Source of the DNA: Geosiphon pyriformis
Taxonomy: Eukaryota > Glomeromycota > Glomeromycetes > Archaeosporales > Geosiphonaceae
Direction of reading: 5' to 3'
DNA length: 64,000 bases
Assembly: GCA_016748015.1 (NCBI GenBank)
Contig: JAAOMT010000512.1
Coordinates: forward strand, 1,675,598 to 1,739,597
Shown here: piece after piece, positions 8,983-21,338 of the stretch
Layout of the letters: each line of letters starts with the position of its first letter
Numbering within the stretch: position 1 is the first letter of the stretch
The notes under the pieces: model-generated
What the model was told of the DNA's origin: nothing
Seen by the model: the letters and a program-made list of their open reading frames with translations, nothing else
Database searches by the model: none
Made by a program: the position numbers and the translations under genes

Positions 8983-11762
8983 TTGATGCAAAAGATGCAC
9001 CAAGGAACCTGAATTCACACACAACAGATCCAACTTCCTCAAAATTGAGTTGATAGAAACTTCAAGAGCCACCATCTTAGATTTCAAACTGCCAACTTTA
9101 GAAGTAAGAACCTTTGAACTGCTCAGACCCAAATCCACCATCTTTTTTTCTACAACTGGAGAAAAAAGAGAAAGAGGTGGCTGTGGGACATCCAAAACCA
9201 TATCAGTATCTGAAATTGACAATGCAGAAGCAGACACAACTGGGGACATGACTTGGAACACAGGCACCAAAGGCATTAGCTCAACATCATTTAATCTGCA
9301 TAAGATATTTGAGACTTGATCAGCCAGCAATTCCAAGGAATGTTTCAGCAAAGCCAAGCAATTATTAATTAAGAAGTCATTCTGAGCAACTAGTGTGTTA
9401 TCCTTATCAGTTGAGGTATCAGAAAAAGGAGAGCCAGACCCAGAACCAAAGTTGAAATAAAAACCACCAGAAAAAGAAGCAAGCAAAACCACTTGCACCC
9501 AAGATTTGCTACCAAAGACAACAGGACAGGAAATAAGAATACTTTTTTTTGCATACAACTTGGCCAGCTGAAGATGACATTCCTCTGAACAGATCTTCAT
9601 AACAGGATATGAGGGCCTGGAAGTAGACATAGTTGGCACGTTACATTTCAAAGCAGAATGACCAAAGCATCCACATGGTTTACAACAAACCAAATTCATT
9701 TTAGCCCAAAAAAGCTTAACACCACCAAATATTGGCTCAATGTAATATGCAGATTCCAATTCCTTTTCAGATTCAAAACCAACCACAGCACAGTGAACTC
9801 AGTTGTTAGAATCTATTGATCAATTAATAACACAAGTTTTCCCACCAGCTCTATCCAAAAGGATGCCCAAATTATAAGCAGTCATTCTTATAGGCAAAGT
9901 AAACAACAAAGCCCTGAACTGATCTCTTGATGTCTATGTTTTACAATCTCTCACAGCTATAGCCATGCACACTAAATCTTTACCAATCAAAAGGGACCAT
10001 TTAGCAGCCAATTGTTTAGTCTGATCTAGTTCAGCAAATTCTATCACAATTTTTTGCCACAATCCAATAAGTTGAATTTTGATCAACTTAATTTCACCAA
10101 ACTCAGCTAGTGCAGTGACGATCATTTCTTTTGGCATATTCATGGGAATTTCTTTGACCACCACAGTCCGATCTGAATGGATTCCTTGTTTTTTGAGATT
10201 GCTGTTTACATTAATCCCTTTTTCTCTGGCCAATGAAGCAGCCATATTCATGCTTTTTTTGGAAGTGAAAGTAGATCAGATGATCTCTTTAAATTTCGAG
10301 GGAGTAGTGGTCTTCTTAAAACCATTGACTAATGAAAAAATTTTTCTAATTAACTGAGTTTTTGTCATCACTGATTTATCTTCCACAGCTAAGAGATTAA
10401 TATTCAAAGTAAATGATTTTTTGACTGACACCTCTACTGAAATCTTGATGATTTTTGGGTCTATCCACTTCTTGTTTAAAAAAATAAGCAAGCGAGGAGG
10501 AAGCACAACTTCATCATCATCTATATTATAATTGGGGGAACTAAGAAGAGATCTAAGAACAACACTAGTGTTCACTCTCTTTGTCTTGGAGGTATTAGTT
10601 GCTGAGCCCAAAAAAAACCCACTGTCAACATCTTCCATAATAATGTTGTCTTCTTTACTACTGAACTCACTTTCTAAATCCAAATACATGCCACCAGAAC
10701 CAGATTTGTGCAAAAAAACATCTCTCTCATTATCTGAGTGCTTAATATTACCTAGAACTACTCTTTTTTTCTGGTGTTATGGTTTAAGAATTTAGCAAAA
10801 AAAAAAAGAATCATAAAAATAATACAAACTATTCAATCATAATATAGCACAGTAATAATCTTAGAAAGGTAATGATTAACATAGTAGCAAACACCATCTC
10901 GCAATAGTGGCAAGCACCAGTTCACAATAGCAGCCAACACCAACTGGTAATAGCAGCAAACACCAGGTTGAAATATCAAAAAGAAAGTATTACAATGTGT
11001 TTTCTCGTAGAACTACAAACATGTATATATACAGTAGTTTTAATATTGGGAAATAATCAATCAAGTAATAAAAATCATAACTTATCAAGTAATAGATCCA
11101 ATTTTATCCAAACAAACTTCACTTTAAATCATATTTTCAAATTAAATATCCCAAAAAACCTTTAAAATCAAAAAGAAATGAAAAAGAATATTTAAAACTG
11201 AACTATCACAACCCAAAGTATTAAGAAACTTATTTGTATTATTTATTGAATGAAACTATCATTCATCAACTGAATCCCTTGGAAGAATAATCCTTGATCA
11301 AGATTATTCACGTTGTTACTAATTGATAAAAGCTTTATTGTAAGAATTAGAAAAGTGCTAAAGACCATTAACATTCTGTGTTTTTAGATTAGAGAAATAC
11401 ATCAGGCAATTGCAAGAATAGCCTCAGAGAAGACCCCAAACAGTGGATAGATTTCAGTTCAGCCTCTGAAAAAGAGTACATAAACACACACAACAATCAA
11501 GAATTGAAGAATAACTTATATCGCAACAGTAAAAAGAAAGCCTTCAGTGTAACAGTGACATTATCACACAAATAGAATTGAGGAACTCACAAAAGACTGA
11601 TTGCAATTAAAGCGGGATATCAGCAATTAAATATAACAAAAAAACCATCCCGTAACACTGGAAAAAAGAGCCGCCAATAGGACTATAGAAAGCACTCTTG
11701 GGCATCTTCTTTTTAAACATATCACCGCTTAAAGCAGTCTTTAAATCCATGATAAAAAAGTT
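8980..11762 (-). pseudogene. LINE-a ORF1 (broken; interrupted by solo LTR)
   Basis: An RNA-binding ORF1 protein. It starts near 11762 (MDLKTALSGDMFKKK), is interrupted by the LTR at 10775-11657, and resumes at about 10770 (KKRVVLGN). An RRM-like fold follows (VVVKEIPMN...LIGLWQKIVIEF, about 10180-10020). A zinc knuckle CKPCGCFGHSALKC with spacing C-x2-C-x4-H-x4-C lies at about 9690-9650. A Ser/Val-rich C-terminal region ends at 8980. Stops and at least one frameshift separate the open pieces (10276-10713, 9934-10251, 8980-9786). The stop is TAA here, where the best copies have TGA within ATGA. Confidence 0.82.
10775..11657 (+). repeat. Solo LTR of family A with CTGG target duplication
   Basis: An 883-bp copy of the Gypsy-A LTR from TGTTATGG to CGTAACA. 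It is flanked by CTGG on both sides (10771-10774 and 11658-11661), and no internal element sequence is attached. That is the signature of LTR-LTR recombination after a complete insertion. The target is LINE-a ORF1: the reading frame matches LINE-b on both sides of the LTR. It contains the 23-bp U3 array and the TATA-like box. Confidence 0.93.
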
Positions 11763-11805
11763 ATTATTTAAAGAAATATTGAAAAAACTAATAAGAAAAA
11801 ACAAA

Positions 11806-12149
11806 AAAACTTTTTTTTCAGAAAATACACTTATTGAGGATTTTTGAAGGTAAGAAAAAAAGAAGTTTTTTATATTTTATAATTAGTGTTTTTATAAATA
11901 ATATAATTTAAATTTGTTTTTTATTTAATATATTTTAAACATAATAAATAAATTTTTTAAGATTAATAATATTTTAATTAATACAAACAAAACAATAATT
12001 ATTTTATTTAATTAGTATATATAAAATCTTATTTTATTTATTAATGAGTTGCCAATTTTAATAACAAAAAATAAAAATACAAAAAAACTTTTTTCTCTTT
12101 TATGTTCCAAATTTCCAGAGAGCATAATTTTAATAAAGAAGTTTTTTGT
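11806..12149. other. AT-rich spacer between head-to-head LINEs
   Basis: Very AT-rich, with no coding signal. It holds the 5' leaders of LINE-a (minus) and possibly LINE-b (plus). Poly-T/poly-A tracts with GAAGTTTTTT-like words resemble the leader of LINE-d (about 32900-33000). No promoter motif could be assigned with confidence. Confidence 0.5.
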
Positions 12150-12198
12150 TTTTTTTATTGTTTTTATCAATATTTTTTAACTTAATAACTTTTTTGTT

Positions 12199-14062
12199 GT
12201 GAACTTAAAAGCTGTTTTAAGCAGCAATATGTTTAAAAAAAAAGCACCCAAAAGAATTTTTTATGGTTCTGCTGGTGGTTTTTTTTCTCAAAAAAAAGTA
12301 GTTCTTGGTAATATTAAATACTTTGGTAATAAAAGAAACATTTTTTTAGTCAAATCTGGTTTTAACAATAATATGTTTTCAAATATAGATGGTAATTCTA
12401 GTAATGGTAAATATAGTGGCTTTGTAACTAGTATTGATGGTAATTTTTTTTTTGGTTTGGCTGTTATCACTCTCAAGACTAAAAAAATAATTCCTATTAT
12501 AGTTTTTGGCTCTTTACTTGAATTTTTTGATTTTGATATAAATAAAAAAGTTGAATTTTTCTTACTTTTCCTTAGTATTTTATTAGAGAAAATAAATCAA
12601 CCCTAAAATTACCAAAACTTAAGTAAAAATACCTGTTAAAAAATTTTTTATATTGAACATTAATCTTTTGACTATAAAAAAAAATCAGTAATAACAAAAC
12701 TTAGTTTATTAGAAAAATTTTTTTATTAGTCAATGGATTTGAAGAGATCACTACTCTCTTAAAATTTGAAAAAATTATTTTATATTTAAAGAAAATATAA
12801 AGAAAGCCATGTTATTGGCTGAAAATAAGAGAATTATTATAAACAATAATATTAAAAAACAAAAAATTTGTTTAGATTGGGCCATAGTTATTAAAAAAAA
12901 TTTTATAAATATGCCAAAAAAAATAATTGTTGTAGCTTTTTTTGAGTTTGGTCAAGTAATGTTAATTCAATTACAATTAATTAAGCTGTAACAAAAGCCT
13001 GTAATAAAATTTGCCAAATTTAATCAGACTAATTAATTGGTAGCAAAGTGGTTATTTCTTATCAGAAAAAATTTAGTGCATATAGCAAAGATTATAGAAG
13101 ATCAGGATGTTTGAATGTCTAAGAATTAATTCAGGACACTTTTATTTATCTTGCTAGTAAAAACAACTGCTTATAATCTTGGTATTCTTGTTAAAAAGAC
13201 TGGTAAAAAAATATATATTATTTATTGATTATTTAAAAATAACAATAGGATTTGCTGTAATGTTATTGGTTTTAAATCAGATAAAACATTGGAATTTGTC
13301 TTTTATACAGAGCCTATTTTTAGTGGTATTAAGCTTTTTTGAATCAAATTGGATTTGGTTTATTGTAAAAAGTATGGACATTTTGGATATTCTTTTTTAA
13401 AATCTAACACTTTTGGTTTTTTTATTTCTTTATCTACAAAAGTATTTAAAAAAGTTACTTTAAATAAAATTTTTTTTCAGTTAACCAAATTGTATGCCAA
13501 AAAAAACATTTTTATTTTTTGTTTTGCTGCTTTTGGTGGCAAATTATAAGTTTAAATAGTCTTAGTGGCTTTAGTTTTTAGCACTTTGTTATCTGGTTTT
13601 GATTTTGGTACTTTTTTTCCAGATGTTTTGGGTTTTAATAGAAAAGCTTTATTCACTTTATTGAATGATTTTTCTGTGTATGCTTGTTTGGCTTCTTTGA
13701 AATGTTTTTTAGAATTGCTGGCTAATTAGGTCTTTAGTGTTATACATAAACTCAGTAATATGATTTCAGTCCTAATGGCTTCTCCTCCTTCTTTTTATGT
13801 TCTCATAAACTTACCAACATTTGGTCTTAATATAGATTCAAGCATAATATTAAACAACTTATAAGTTTTACCTTTTTTGTTTTTTCTAACTTTTGCTAAA
13901 ACTTTAGTATTGGGTCTAAGCAGCTCAAAAGTTTTAACCACCAAGATGAGCAGTCTGGAATCAAAATTAATAGTTTTCAAGATTTTTGTTAATTCAGTTT
14001 TAATGAAATTGGATCTATTGTGTGTTGGCTTAAGTTTTTTGGCATTTCTTTTATTTCAATAA
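12199..14062 (+). pseudogene. LINE-b ORF1 (broken)
   Basis: Begins where LINE-a has MDLKTAL; here the ATG has become GTG at 12199 (NLKAVLSSNMFKKK). Pieces of the first RRM-like fold are visible at about 12870-13000 (AIVIKKNFINMP...LIQLQLIKL). A second fold and a knuckle-like remnant (WIWFIVKSMDILD, with Cys lost) follow at about 13340-13400. The C-terminal region ends at about 14062 with a LFQ stop, as in LINE-c. Multiple stops and frame changes rule out function. Confidence 0.75.
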
Positions 14063-17000
14063 ATGATTTAATTTGGAAAATTGTGACTTGTAATGTTAAA
14101 GGTATAAATAATTTAGCTAAACAGGAGAACATTGTCAAATAGCACAAGGATTCTGGCAATTTGATCTTTATTGTTACTGAGACAAAGCTTAAAAACTAAA
14201 CTGGGCCTTGGATTAAAAACAGGTTTTCTGGTTTGAAAGTTTTTAGCTCTGAATTAAACAATAAACATTTGGGTTCAAAGATAACAATTGTGTTAAATAA
14301 GGATCTTGCTTATTATGTGTGCAAAATTTCTAAGATTTTTGGCCATTTTTTTTCTATTTGTTTTCTTTTTGCTAATAAAATTTTAGTAACAATTTTGGAT
14401 TTATATACTGGTGCTTTAATTAATGTGAGATTTAACCAGACTTGTGAGATAAATTTATTTATTGTCAAGACTGTTAATTCAAGTTTATATATGATATTCA
14501 GTAATAATTTCAATAAAAATAGGGCAAAATGCAGTGTAAATTTCAAAAAGTGTTTAAATATAAAATTGTACAACACACTTTTGGACAGTTTTTTTTCTAA
14601 AAGTCTAACATAGATCAATTATAAGAGAGTAAAAAAAACTATTAACTATATTTTTGTCAGTAAGCATTTTTTAATGGCTATAATAGAATAAAATGTCAAC
14701 AGTATATCTGATTTTTTTAATACTGACTATTTAGCTGTCTTTGTTTTTTTAAGTCTGAGTAGTTTTTTAAACAAGTATTTAAATACAATATAAAAACAAG
14801 CTAACAAAAATTGATGAAAATTCAAATTCAAAGATTCAAATATTGTCAAATAGACTTATTTTATAAATTGCTTTTCTGCTAAGATGTTATTAATAGTAAA
14901 TAAGTTTTTGAATGCTAAGAAGCTTGGCAGTTTGAATTCTATATAAAAAATTCTAAGCAAAATAATAACAGACTTAACAGATTTGATTTTCTCTAAACAA
15001 TAGTTTAATATTTTTAATTGTTTTAGAAACAAATATTTTTTTAGGTTTTACAGATTTGAATTGTTAATTGCTAAGATAATTAAAACTTTTAACTCAAGTA
15101 ATGATTTAGAATTTGCTTATTTAATTAAAGTTTGGTCAGTTTTTAATAAGATAGAAACTTTTAAAGTTAATAGCATGCTTAATATAAATACCAGTTCCTT
15201 AGATATCATTAAATAATTATTAATGATTAAAAAAAATTATCATAAGTCCAAGTATTGTGAATTAAAACTGGTTAAGAGTGCATTCATCAACAGAGCAATT
15301 AAAAAACATATGGAAAATTTTAGTTTAGATAAGAAAAGTATAATTAAAAATGTTTTAGAACAATATTTTTGTAAAATAATACTAGATTATTTAATAGTTG
15401 AAGAAGAAATAATTTTAAAGCCAATTAATATAAAACTTAAGGTTGATAAAATTATAGTGAATTAGACAAGAAAATAAAAGATACTTGCAGTAATACCAAA
15501 ATTATGGTTTTATTAATACAAACTTTTAAGCAACATAAAAAAAAGTGTTTTCTTTGATGTTATAGATAAAATCAACATAAATAATTTGGCTTTGTTATTA
15601 AGAATCTACTTGATGACAAAGTTGTTGGCCTTTTAGATATCTCAAATAAACTCTAAAAATACTATAAAAATATAGTATTATAATGCTTTTTAGATCTGTT
15701 AAACTCTTGTTTATTATATAGTAATGTTCTGGCTTCTTAAAAAAATACTTGGGTTTTAATGATTTCTAAGTTTTATGATTGGAATGGAAATTTTATAAAC
15801 ACATGACTAATTGTTTTGATTAAAATAACTCAAAAAATTTTGTTAAAGATTTTATCAGACTATATATCTTTAGCATGTAATAAATTTAATAAGATAATAT
15901 CATTTAAAAGCTAGTTTAAAACAAATTAAAATGTGTAATAAGTTTATTAAGTTTTTTGGAAATATTTACTTAAACAGAATTAACAAAATAATAACTGATT
16001 TTGGTTTCTTAAATAGTTACAAGATAGTAAATAGTCTTAATCAGAATGAAGTTTTTTTATCTTTTTTTTGAAGAATCTTCTATGATCTATTTTTATGTAA
16101 AGTCAAAAGACATGAACATTTATGTAGTTACAAAATTAATTTAAAGTTTGTAGCAAAATCTGGCAAAGTAAAGACTTAGACTAGAATAATTACTTACCTT
16201 GCCACTAAAGTATTTATGAATAATACAATTTGAATAAACAATAACTAGACTACTATACAGTATATTTTAAACATAACCAGTAAATTTTTTGCAATTAATA
16301 ATATTTTTATAAACACTAAAAAAACTGTTGTTATTATTATTAATCAAAGAATTAGAGATGTTTTCTTGTTTATTAGTAACTTATTGATTGTAGTAGTTAA
16401 GAAGAGCAAATTTTATTAATATTTGGATATATTTTTATTAACAGAAAGACTATTAAAGTCTAATTTAGTCAAAACATAATCAGATGTACAGTTTTTTTCA
16501 AACACAGTTTTGTGCAAAGCTATTTCTAATAAACAATTCTGTTATTTGGTTTCCTTAGTTCTGTAGTTTGTTATTAATTACAAAATGCAATTTAGTTTTA
16601 TTCCTAAAAGCATTTACATTAAACAAGATACTATAATCAAAAAGACATAAAGCTTAAATCAGATCTTTTATGTAATTTTTTTATAGATGCTTTGCTATAT
16701 CTATCTCTTTATGATGTAAAAACTTTTAGCCAAGTACAAGTTAAAAGTAAGTTTTCTTCTATTATGAGTTTTGTGAATGCTCCTAATGTCTTAGAGCAGC
16801 TTTTTATCTATTAATGTTTAGATTTGCAAATTTACAGTTGATTACCAGTACATCTCTTGTGTTATTTTATTAGATTAAAAGTTAGTCTTAAGGATAATTT
16901 TTTAACCAGAATTGTAAAAAAAAATTTATTTTATGATTTGTTTTTTTTGCAGTTTTGCCAAGTGTTTTTTATTTTTTTGGTGAGATGTCAATGTTTGAAA

Positions 17001-18596
17001 TTCTTAAAAGTACAAGCTTCTTTAAAATAATTCATTCTCTAAGACACTATAGTATAGTGTTTGTAAAACAGTTGCTAAACAAAAGAGAAAATTGTTTTAA
17101 TTAAAAGTGTTTTAGACATTAGAAATATTTGGATTTGTAGAATTCTGTTTCTGTTTGATTTAGCTTAACTGCTCAGTTTTTAAAAAACAAATTAGCTATA
17201 GCTTACAGTATGTCTCAATTTTCTGGTATAAGTTCCTTTGATCTCAATACAGCAGATCCAATTAACTTTATTAGAAACAAATTGCTAAGATTTGATTTAA
17301 GTTTTTTTAATATATACATAAATAGTTTTGTCAAAAGTTTTAGTTTGGCTTTGGTTAATGGAAGAGCTATAACATTTTTTTTTGATATTAATTTTGGTGT
17401 TAGGATTAAGATCTATAATATTATGTTATTAACTTTAACTAAGCTTAAGACTATTTTTATTATACTTGTTTGTATGTCTGTGAGTTGCAGTATAACTGTA
17501 AATTCAGACAGCCAGACTGTTATTTACACTTGTATTGATGAATTAAAATTGTTTTTATCTGATTTCAAAAAGTGCTAATAGATAAAATAACATCAAATTA
17601 TCAATTTTATTAAAGAAAAAGCACTTATAATATTTTGAATTAAGATTAAAAGACATATTAGTGTTGTGAAAAATGTGCTTGTTAATAAGCTAACCTTTGA
17701 TATTTGCTTTTTTAATTTATTTTTTTCTACTATAGTTCATAAGCTTTTTATGCTTTCAAGTAATATGACATTGTTTTACAATATTTGTTATTATATTAGA
17801 GATTTTTACAGAACTTTATATTGTGCTAAATGAGAAAATAGGTTCAGATTTATGGTGGAAAGTATTTGTAATGTCTATAAAATAGACTGGAAAAAAACTT
17901 TTAAGATTTGGCATCCTAGTAAACATATGGCTTTTGGCTTTACAAACTGCTTATTGGCTGTTTTGTAAATTTATCTTATAAAGACTTTGGATGAGCATCT
18001 GCTAATAACTATTCAGAAATATCTGTACAATACATCATATTCAAGCATAAGATGCATATTTTGTGAAGAAATTAATATTTTTGATCATGTTTTTAAATGT
18101 TTTTATAATTATGCTATTTGTAACAAGATACTATTTAAGTTTAGAAAGTAGTGAACATTTTTATTAAATGTTATAGTATTATCTTCTGTGGTCATCTAGA
18201 ATTTATCTTTTTGTAAATATAACATTGGTTTGTATTTTGCTCTAATAAAAAGTTTCATGCTTAAAAGTTGATATTATAAAGCTTTGGCTTTTTTAAATAA
18301 TCTTGAATTGGCTAAAATAAGAGTTGTTTTATTTATAAGTAACTTGATATTAATTTACAGATTTGAAATATGATATTACAAAACTGAGTACAAAGCCAAT
18401 AAGAAAAAAAATAGATTAATATTATTCAATAACAATGTTTTATCTAAAGTTATCAATAATATAAGCAAATTAAATAATAGAGTAATTATATTGCTTAATG
18501 TAAAAGAAAATAAGAGTGTTTATTCTAACATGTATTCTAAATGCTTATTTTTTTTAGGTTTGGATAATAATATAGTAACTTTGGCAGATTTGTAAT
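14063..18596 (+). pseudogene. LINE-b ORF2 (broken)
   Basis: The ORF2 start is ATA instead of ATG (about 14059). Endonuclease pieces: WKIVTCNVKG (about 14078), TETKL (about 14180) and LDLYTG (about 14395). The open stretch 15223-15465 matches the region just before the RT in LINE-a (KSKYCELK...LKVDKI). RT motif remnants occur at about 15900-16240, an RNase H-like region at about 17340-17580 (VNSDSQTVI retains DSQ) and a C-terminal finger remnant at about 18050-18110. Stops are everywhere. Confidence 0.75.
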
Positions 18597-18735
18597 ATAG
18601 TTTTAATTAACTCAAGTAACTAATTACATGTAACAAATACATAAATTGTATTTAGTTTATAATATATATATGTTGTATATTTCTAGATAGCTATTAAATT
18701 ACACTTGTTAAATCAAATAAAAATAAAAATAAAAA

Positions 18736-19299
18736 ATTTACAAATAGTATTGTATATTTTTAATGTTTATATTATATATATAGTATATATAAACATATTA
18801 AAATATTATTTAATATTTATATTTATTATTTATCTGAAAATTAGATTGTTATTAAACAATATTTATGTTTCCAATATTTTTATTAATAGAATCTTATATT
18901 TAAATATTTTTTTTTAAAAAAATATTAATAATATTGTTATTATTCATATTATTAAAACAAAAAAATTAATTAAAATAATTTATTACAAAACATATATTAA
19001 AATATTAAGCCAAAATAAAAAAAATTCAGCATCTAAAAAATGTGTATATTTTATTAAAAAAACAACACTAAAACAAAGAATTAAGTATATATTTAAAAAA
19101 AAATTTATAAAATTATATATAATTTTTTATTATTAGTTCTAAATTTGTTATATAATACTGTATTTATATTTTTAAATTTTTAACTCACAAAGTTATTATA
19201 CAATTTTTTTATGAACTTAATAATTATATTATTAATTTTTATTATATTATAATAATAATGATTACATATTAATTATTATTATTTTTCTTAGAGCAAAGT
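18736..19299. other. AT-rich spacer
   Basis: More than 80% A/T by eye, with runs of TTATTA and AATAAT. I see no coding, RNA-gene or repeat signal beyond low complexity. It separates the LINE-b tail from the LINE-c 5' leader. Confidence 0.5.
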
Positions 19300-19379
19300 T
19301 ATTCTGCCAAAGAAATACATTTCCTTTATACCTTTTCCCTTTTGTTTTCGTCGCTATTTCTCTGGACACACCTATATTT

Positions 19380-21338
19380 ATGGCTATGGATCTGGCTGGC
19401 TCTTCTGCTGGTGTTTCGGGCTCGATTTCGACTGGGTTGGGGTCCTGGTCAGGCTCTAAGAAGAAGGCTCGCGTTGAGAGTGTTTACTCTCGTGGTGCCT
19501 CCTTCAAGAAAGTGAGGAAATCTGTCATTTCTGGTACTGTGGTAGATTCTCCAGCTGGACTTTTGTATGCAGACCCGTTGCTGGCTAATGGCGGTGAACG
19601 TAAGGCATCTTGGGGTAGTGAAGTGGAGAACGAGAGTAACAACGTCAGAGAGGTGTCTGACTTGGAGGATATGGAAAACTTGGTTGCCGAAGAAACTAGT
19701 TACATCAATTCCAACACCTCTGGAAACGACGACTTGATGGATGACGTTACTCCGAGGAAGACGAGGACGTATGTCTTAGACAAGCCGCCAAAACAACCTT
19801 CTTTCAACCTGGAAAACGACGACAATAGTGTTTTGGAGCTCCCTCCTCGCATGTTTGTTGGGTCCAATCAGTTGCCGCCGCCCAAGTCATGTGGTTTAGA
19901 GTGTTATCATTTCGAGCCAGTAAAATCTTTCGCTTTAGATGTGGAGTTGTCAGCTGTGCCTGGAAAGTCAAATAGTAATAAGTTGTTTAAGGTCAAAAAG
20001 ATTTTTTATAAAATTGACAGTTTTGGGGGTGCTTTGACTCCCTCAAAATTTCCTGAAGTCATTAGGTCAACTTTCACAAGTGAGTCTAGTTTGGTTAAGG
20101 CCAGAGAGTTGGCGATCTGTGAAAAAATATTGGTAAATAATGATCTAAGAAAAGTAAACAGCCATTCAGATCGGGAGGTGATTGTCAAAGAAATCCCAGT
20201 AGATCTTCCCAAATCGGCAATTGAGGCAGTGTTCTTCAGGTTTGGCAAAATTGTTTCTATCAAAGTGCAGCTTATTGGTCTTTGACAAAAGGCCCTGGTA
20301 GAATATGAATCATCTAAGATGGCTGATTTGGTCGCCGCTAGATGGTCTGTGCTCATGGGAAAGGATTCAGTCCGAGTGGCAAAAGCAAGTATTGATAAAC
20401 AAATGTGGGTATCGAGGGATCAGCATCAGGCTTTACTTTATACTCTTCCAGTTGGCACTAATGCTCATGACCTCTCCAATTTGTTGGAATCATATGGTGG
20501 AAAGACTTGTTATATCGGCCGTAACCCTAGTTCATATGTTCGTGATAGATGTGCTGTAATTTGTTTTGGTGATGAGGCATCCAAATTGGCTGCTATTGGT
20601 ACTGTTCCAGTTTTCAGGAATGTGAGTTTGCGTTGGGCTGGTCTTTCTTTGGCCAGTTGTGCTCATTGTAAACAATTTGGTCATGTTTCGGTCAATTGTT
20701 CCTTGGGTGTATATTCTGGTGTTCGAAGAAGAAAGATGGTTTCTGAGCAAGATCGGGTTCGTCTAGCTGGGATATATAAGAAGAAGTCGGCCCCTGTTGC
20801 TCGTTCAGTTTCTTTTGGTGGGAAAACGTGGGCCCAAGTGGCAGGCAGTTCCCCCTCTCGCATTGTCTTTTCAGGTGCTTCTGGTGTCAGTTTGGTCTCT
20901 GGTTCGATGGCCTTCTCAATGGATTCCTTCTCGTCTGGTGTCGCTGATCTAGGTGGTCGCCTAGCTGTGCTGGAACACTCCGTAAAAATTCTCTCAGACC
21001 AAGTCTCACTCATTTTAAAGAAGTTAAGTTTCGTTGACTTGATGCCATTGGCGTCTTCTCCCTCAGCTCTTCCTTTGGTGTCTCCAACTGCCGTTGTTTC
21101 AGATATGAACCCAGGTTTGGAGTTGGATGGCACGTTGTTGTCGTCTGTCTCTTCTTCTCCCAATGTTGGTGGGTCAGTTGTTGATTTCAGTCCGAGCAGT
21201 TCTAAGGTTTTGACTGCCAAGATTGGTGGTTTGGAATCGAATATGATGGCTTTTAAGGCTTCAGTTCACTCGGTCTTGGATAGATTGGATCATCTGCGTT
21301 CTGGATCAGGTTCATTGGCTTTTTCTCCATCTCAATGA
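19380..21338 (+). pseudogene. LINE-c ORF1: RRM and CCHC nucleic-acid-binding protein, one premature stop
   Basis: A frame of about 653 codons from ATG 19380 to TGA 21336-21338, broken by TGA at 20283 where other copies have Trp (LIGLWQK), so TGG became TGA. The Ser/acidic-rich N-terminal region is likely disordered. An RRM-like fold lies at about 20173-20390 (REVIVKEIPVDLP... ending WSVLMGKDSVRV). A second RRM-like fold lies at about 20430-20640. A CCHC knuckle CAHCKQFGHVSVNC lies at 20658-20699, followed by a basic SFGGKTWAQV motif and a heptad-rich C-terminal stretch. By family, ORF1 binds the element RNA as a chaperone. The stop overlaps the ORF2 start (ATGA). Confidence 0.9.

Larger units (their letters stand above)
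6995..11805 (-). mobile_element. LINE-a: decayed Tad/I-like LINE, minus strand, cut by two LTR insertions
   Basis: This copy is collinear with LINE-c and LINE-d but truncated within the ORF2 RT by Gypsy-A at 6995. Its ORF1 is split by a solo LTR (10775-11657); removing that LTR and one copy of the CTGG duplication restores continuity. The rest of its RT, RNase H and 3' UTR should lie left of Gypsy-A, outside the window. Its AT content is intermediate between LINE-c and LINE-b. The 5' end lies near 11805, where an AT-rich leader begins. Confidence 0.88.
12150..18735 (+). mobile_element. LINE-b: very decayed full-length LINE, plus strand
   Basis: Collinear with LINE-c from ORF1 to the 3' UTR, but extremely AT-rich and full of stops and small indels. 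The 3' UTR at about 18600-18735 still aligns word for word in places with the LINE-c tail (CTAGATAGC, then a TTAAAT stretch and an A-rich tail). It is the oldest or most mutated LINE copy in the window. Confidence 0.85.

Noticed and set aside
20681..21220. Long minus-strand open frame opposite LINE-c ORF1
   Set aside because: It is a mirror of the coding strand of a well-supported ORF1 and shows no family motif of its own. Similar antisense frames exist across the LINE ORFs.
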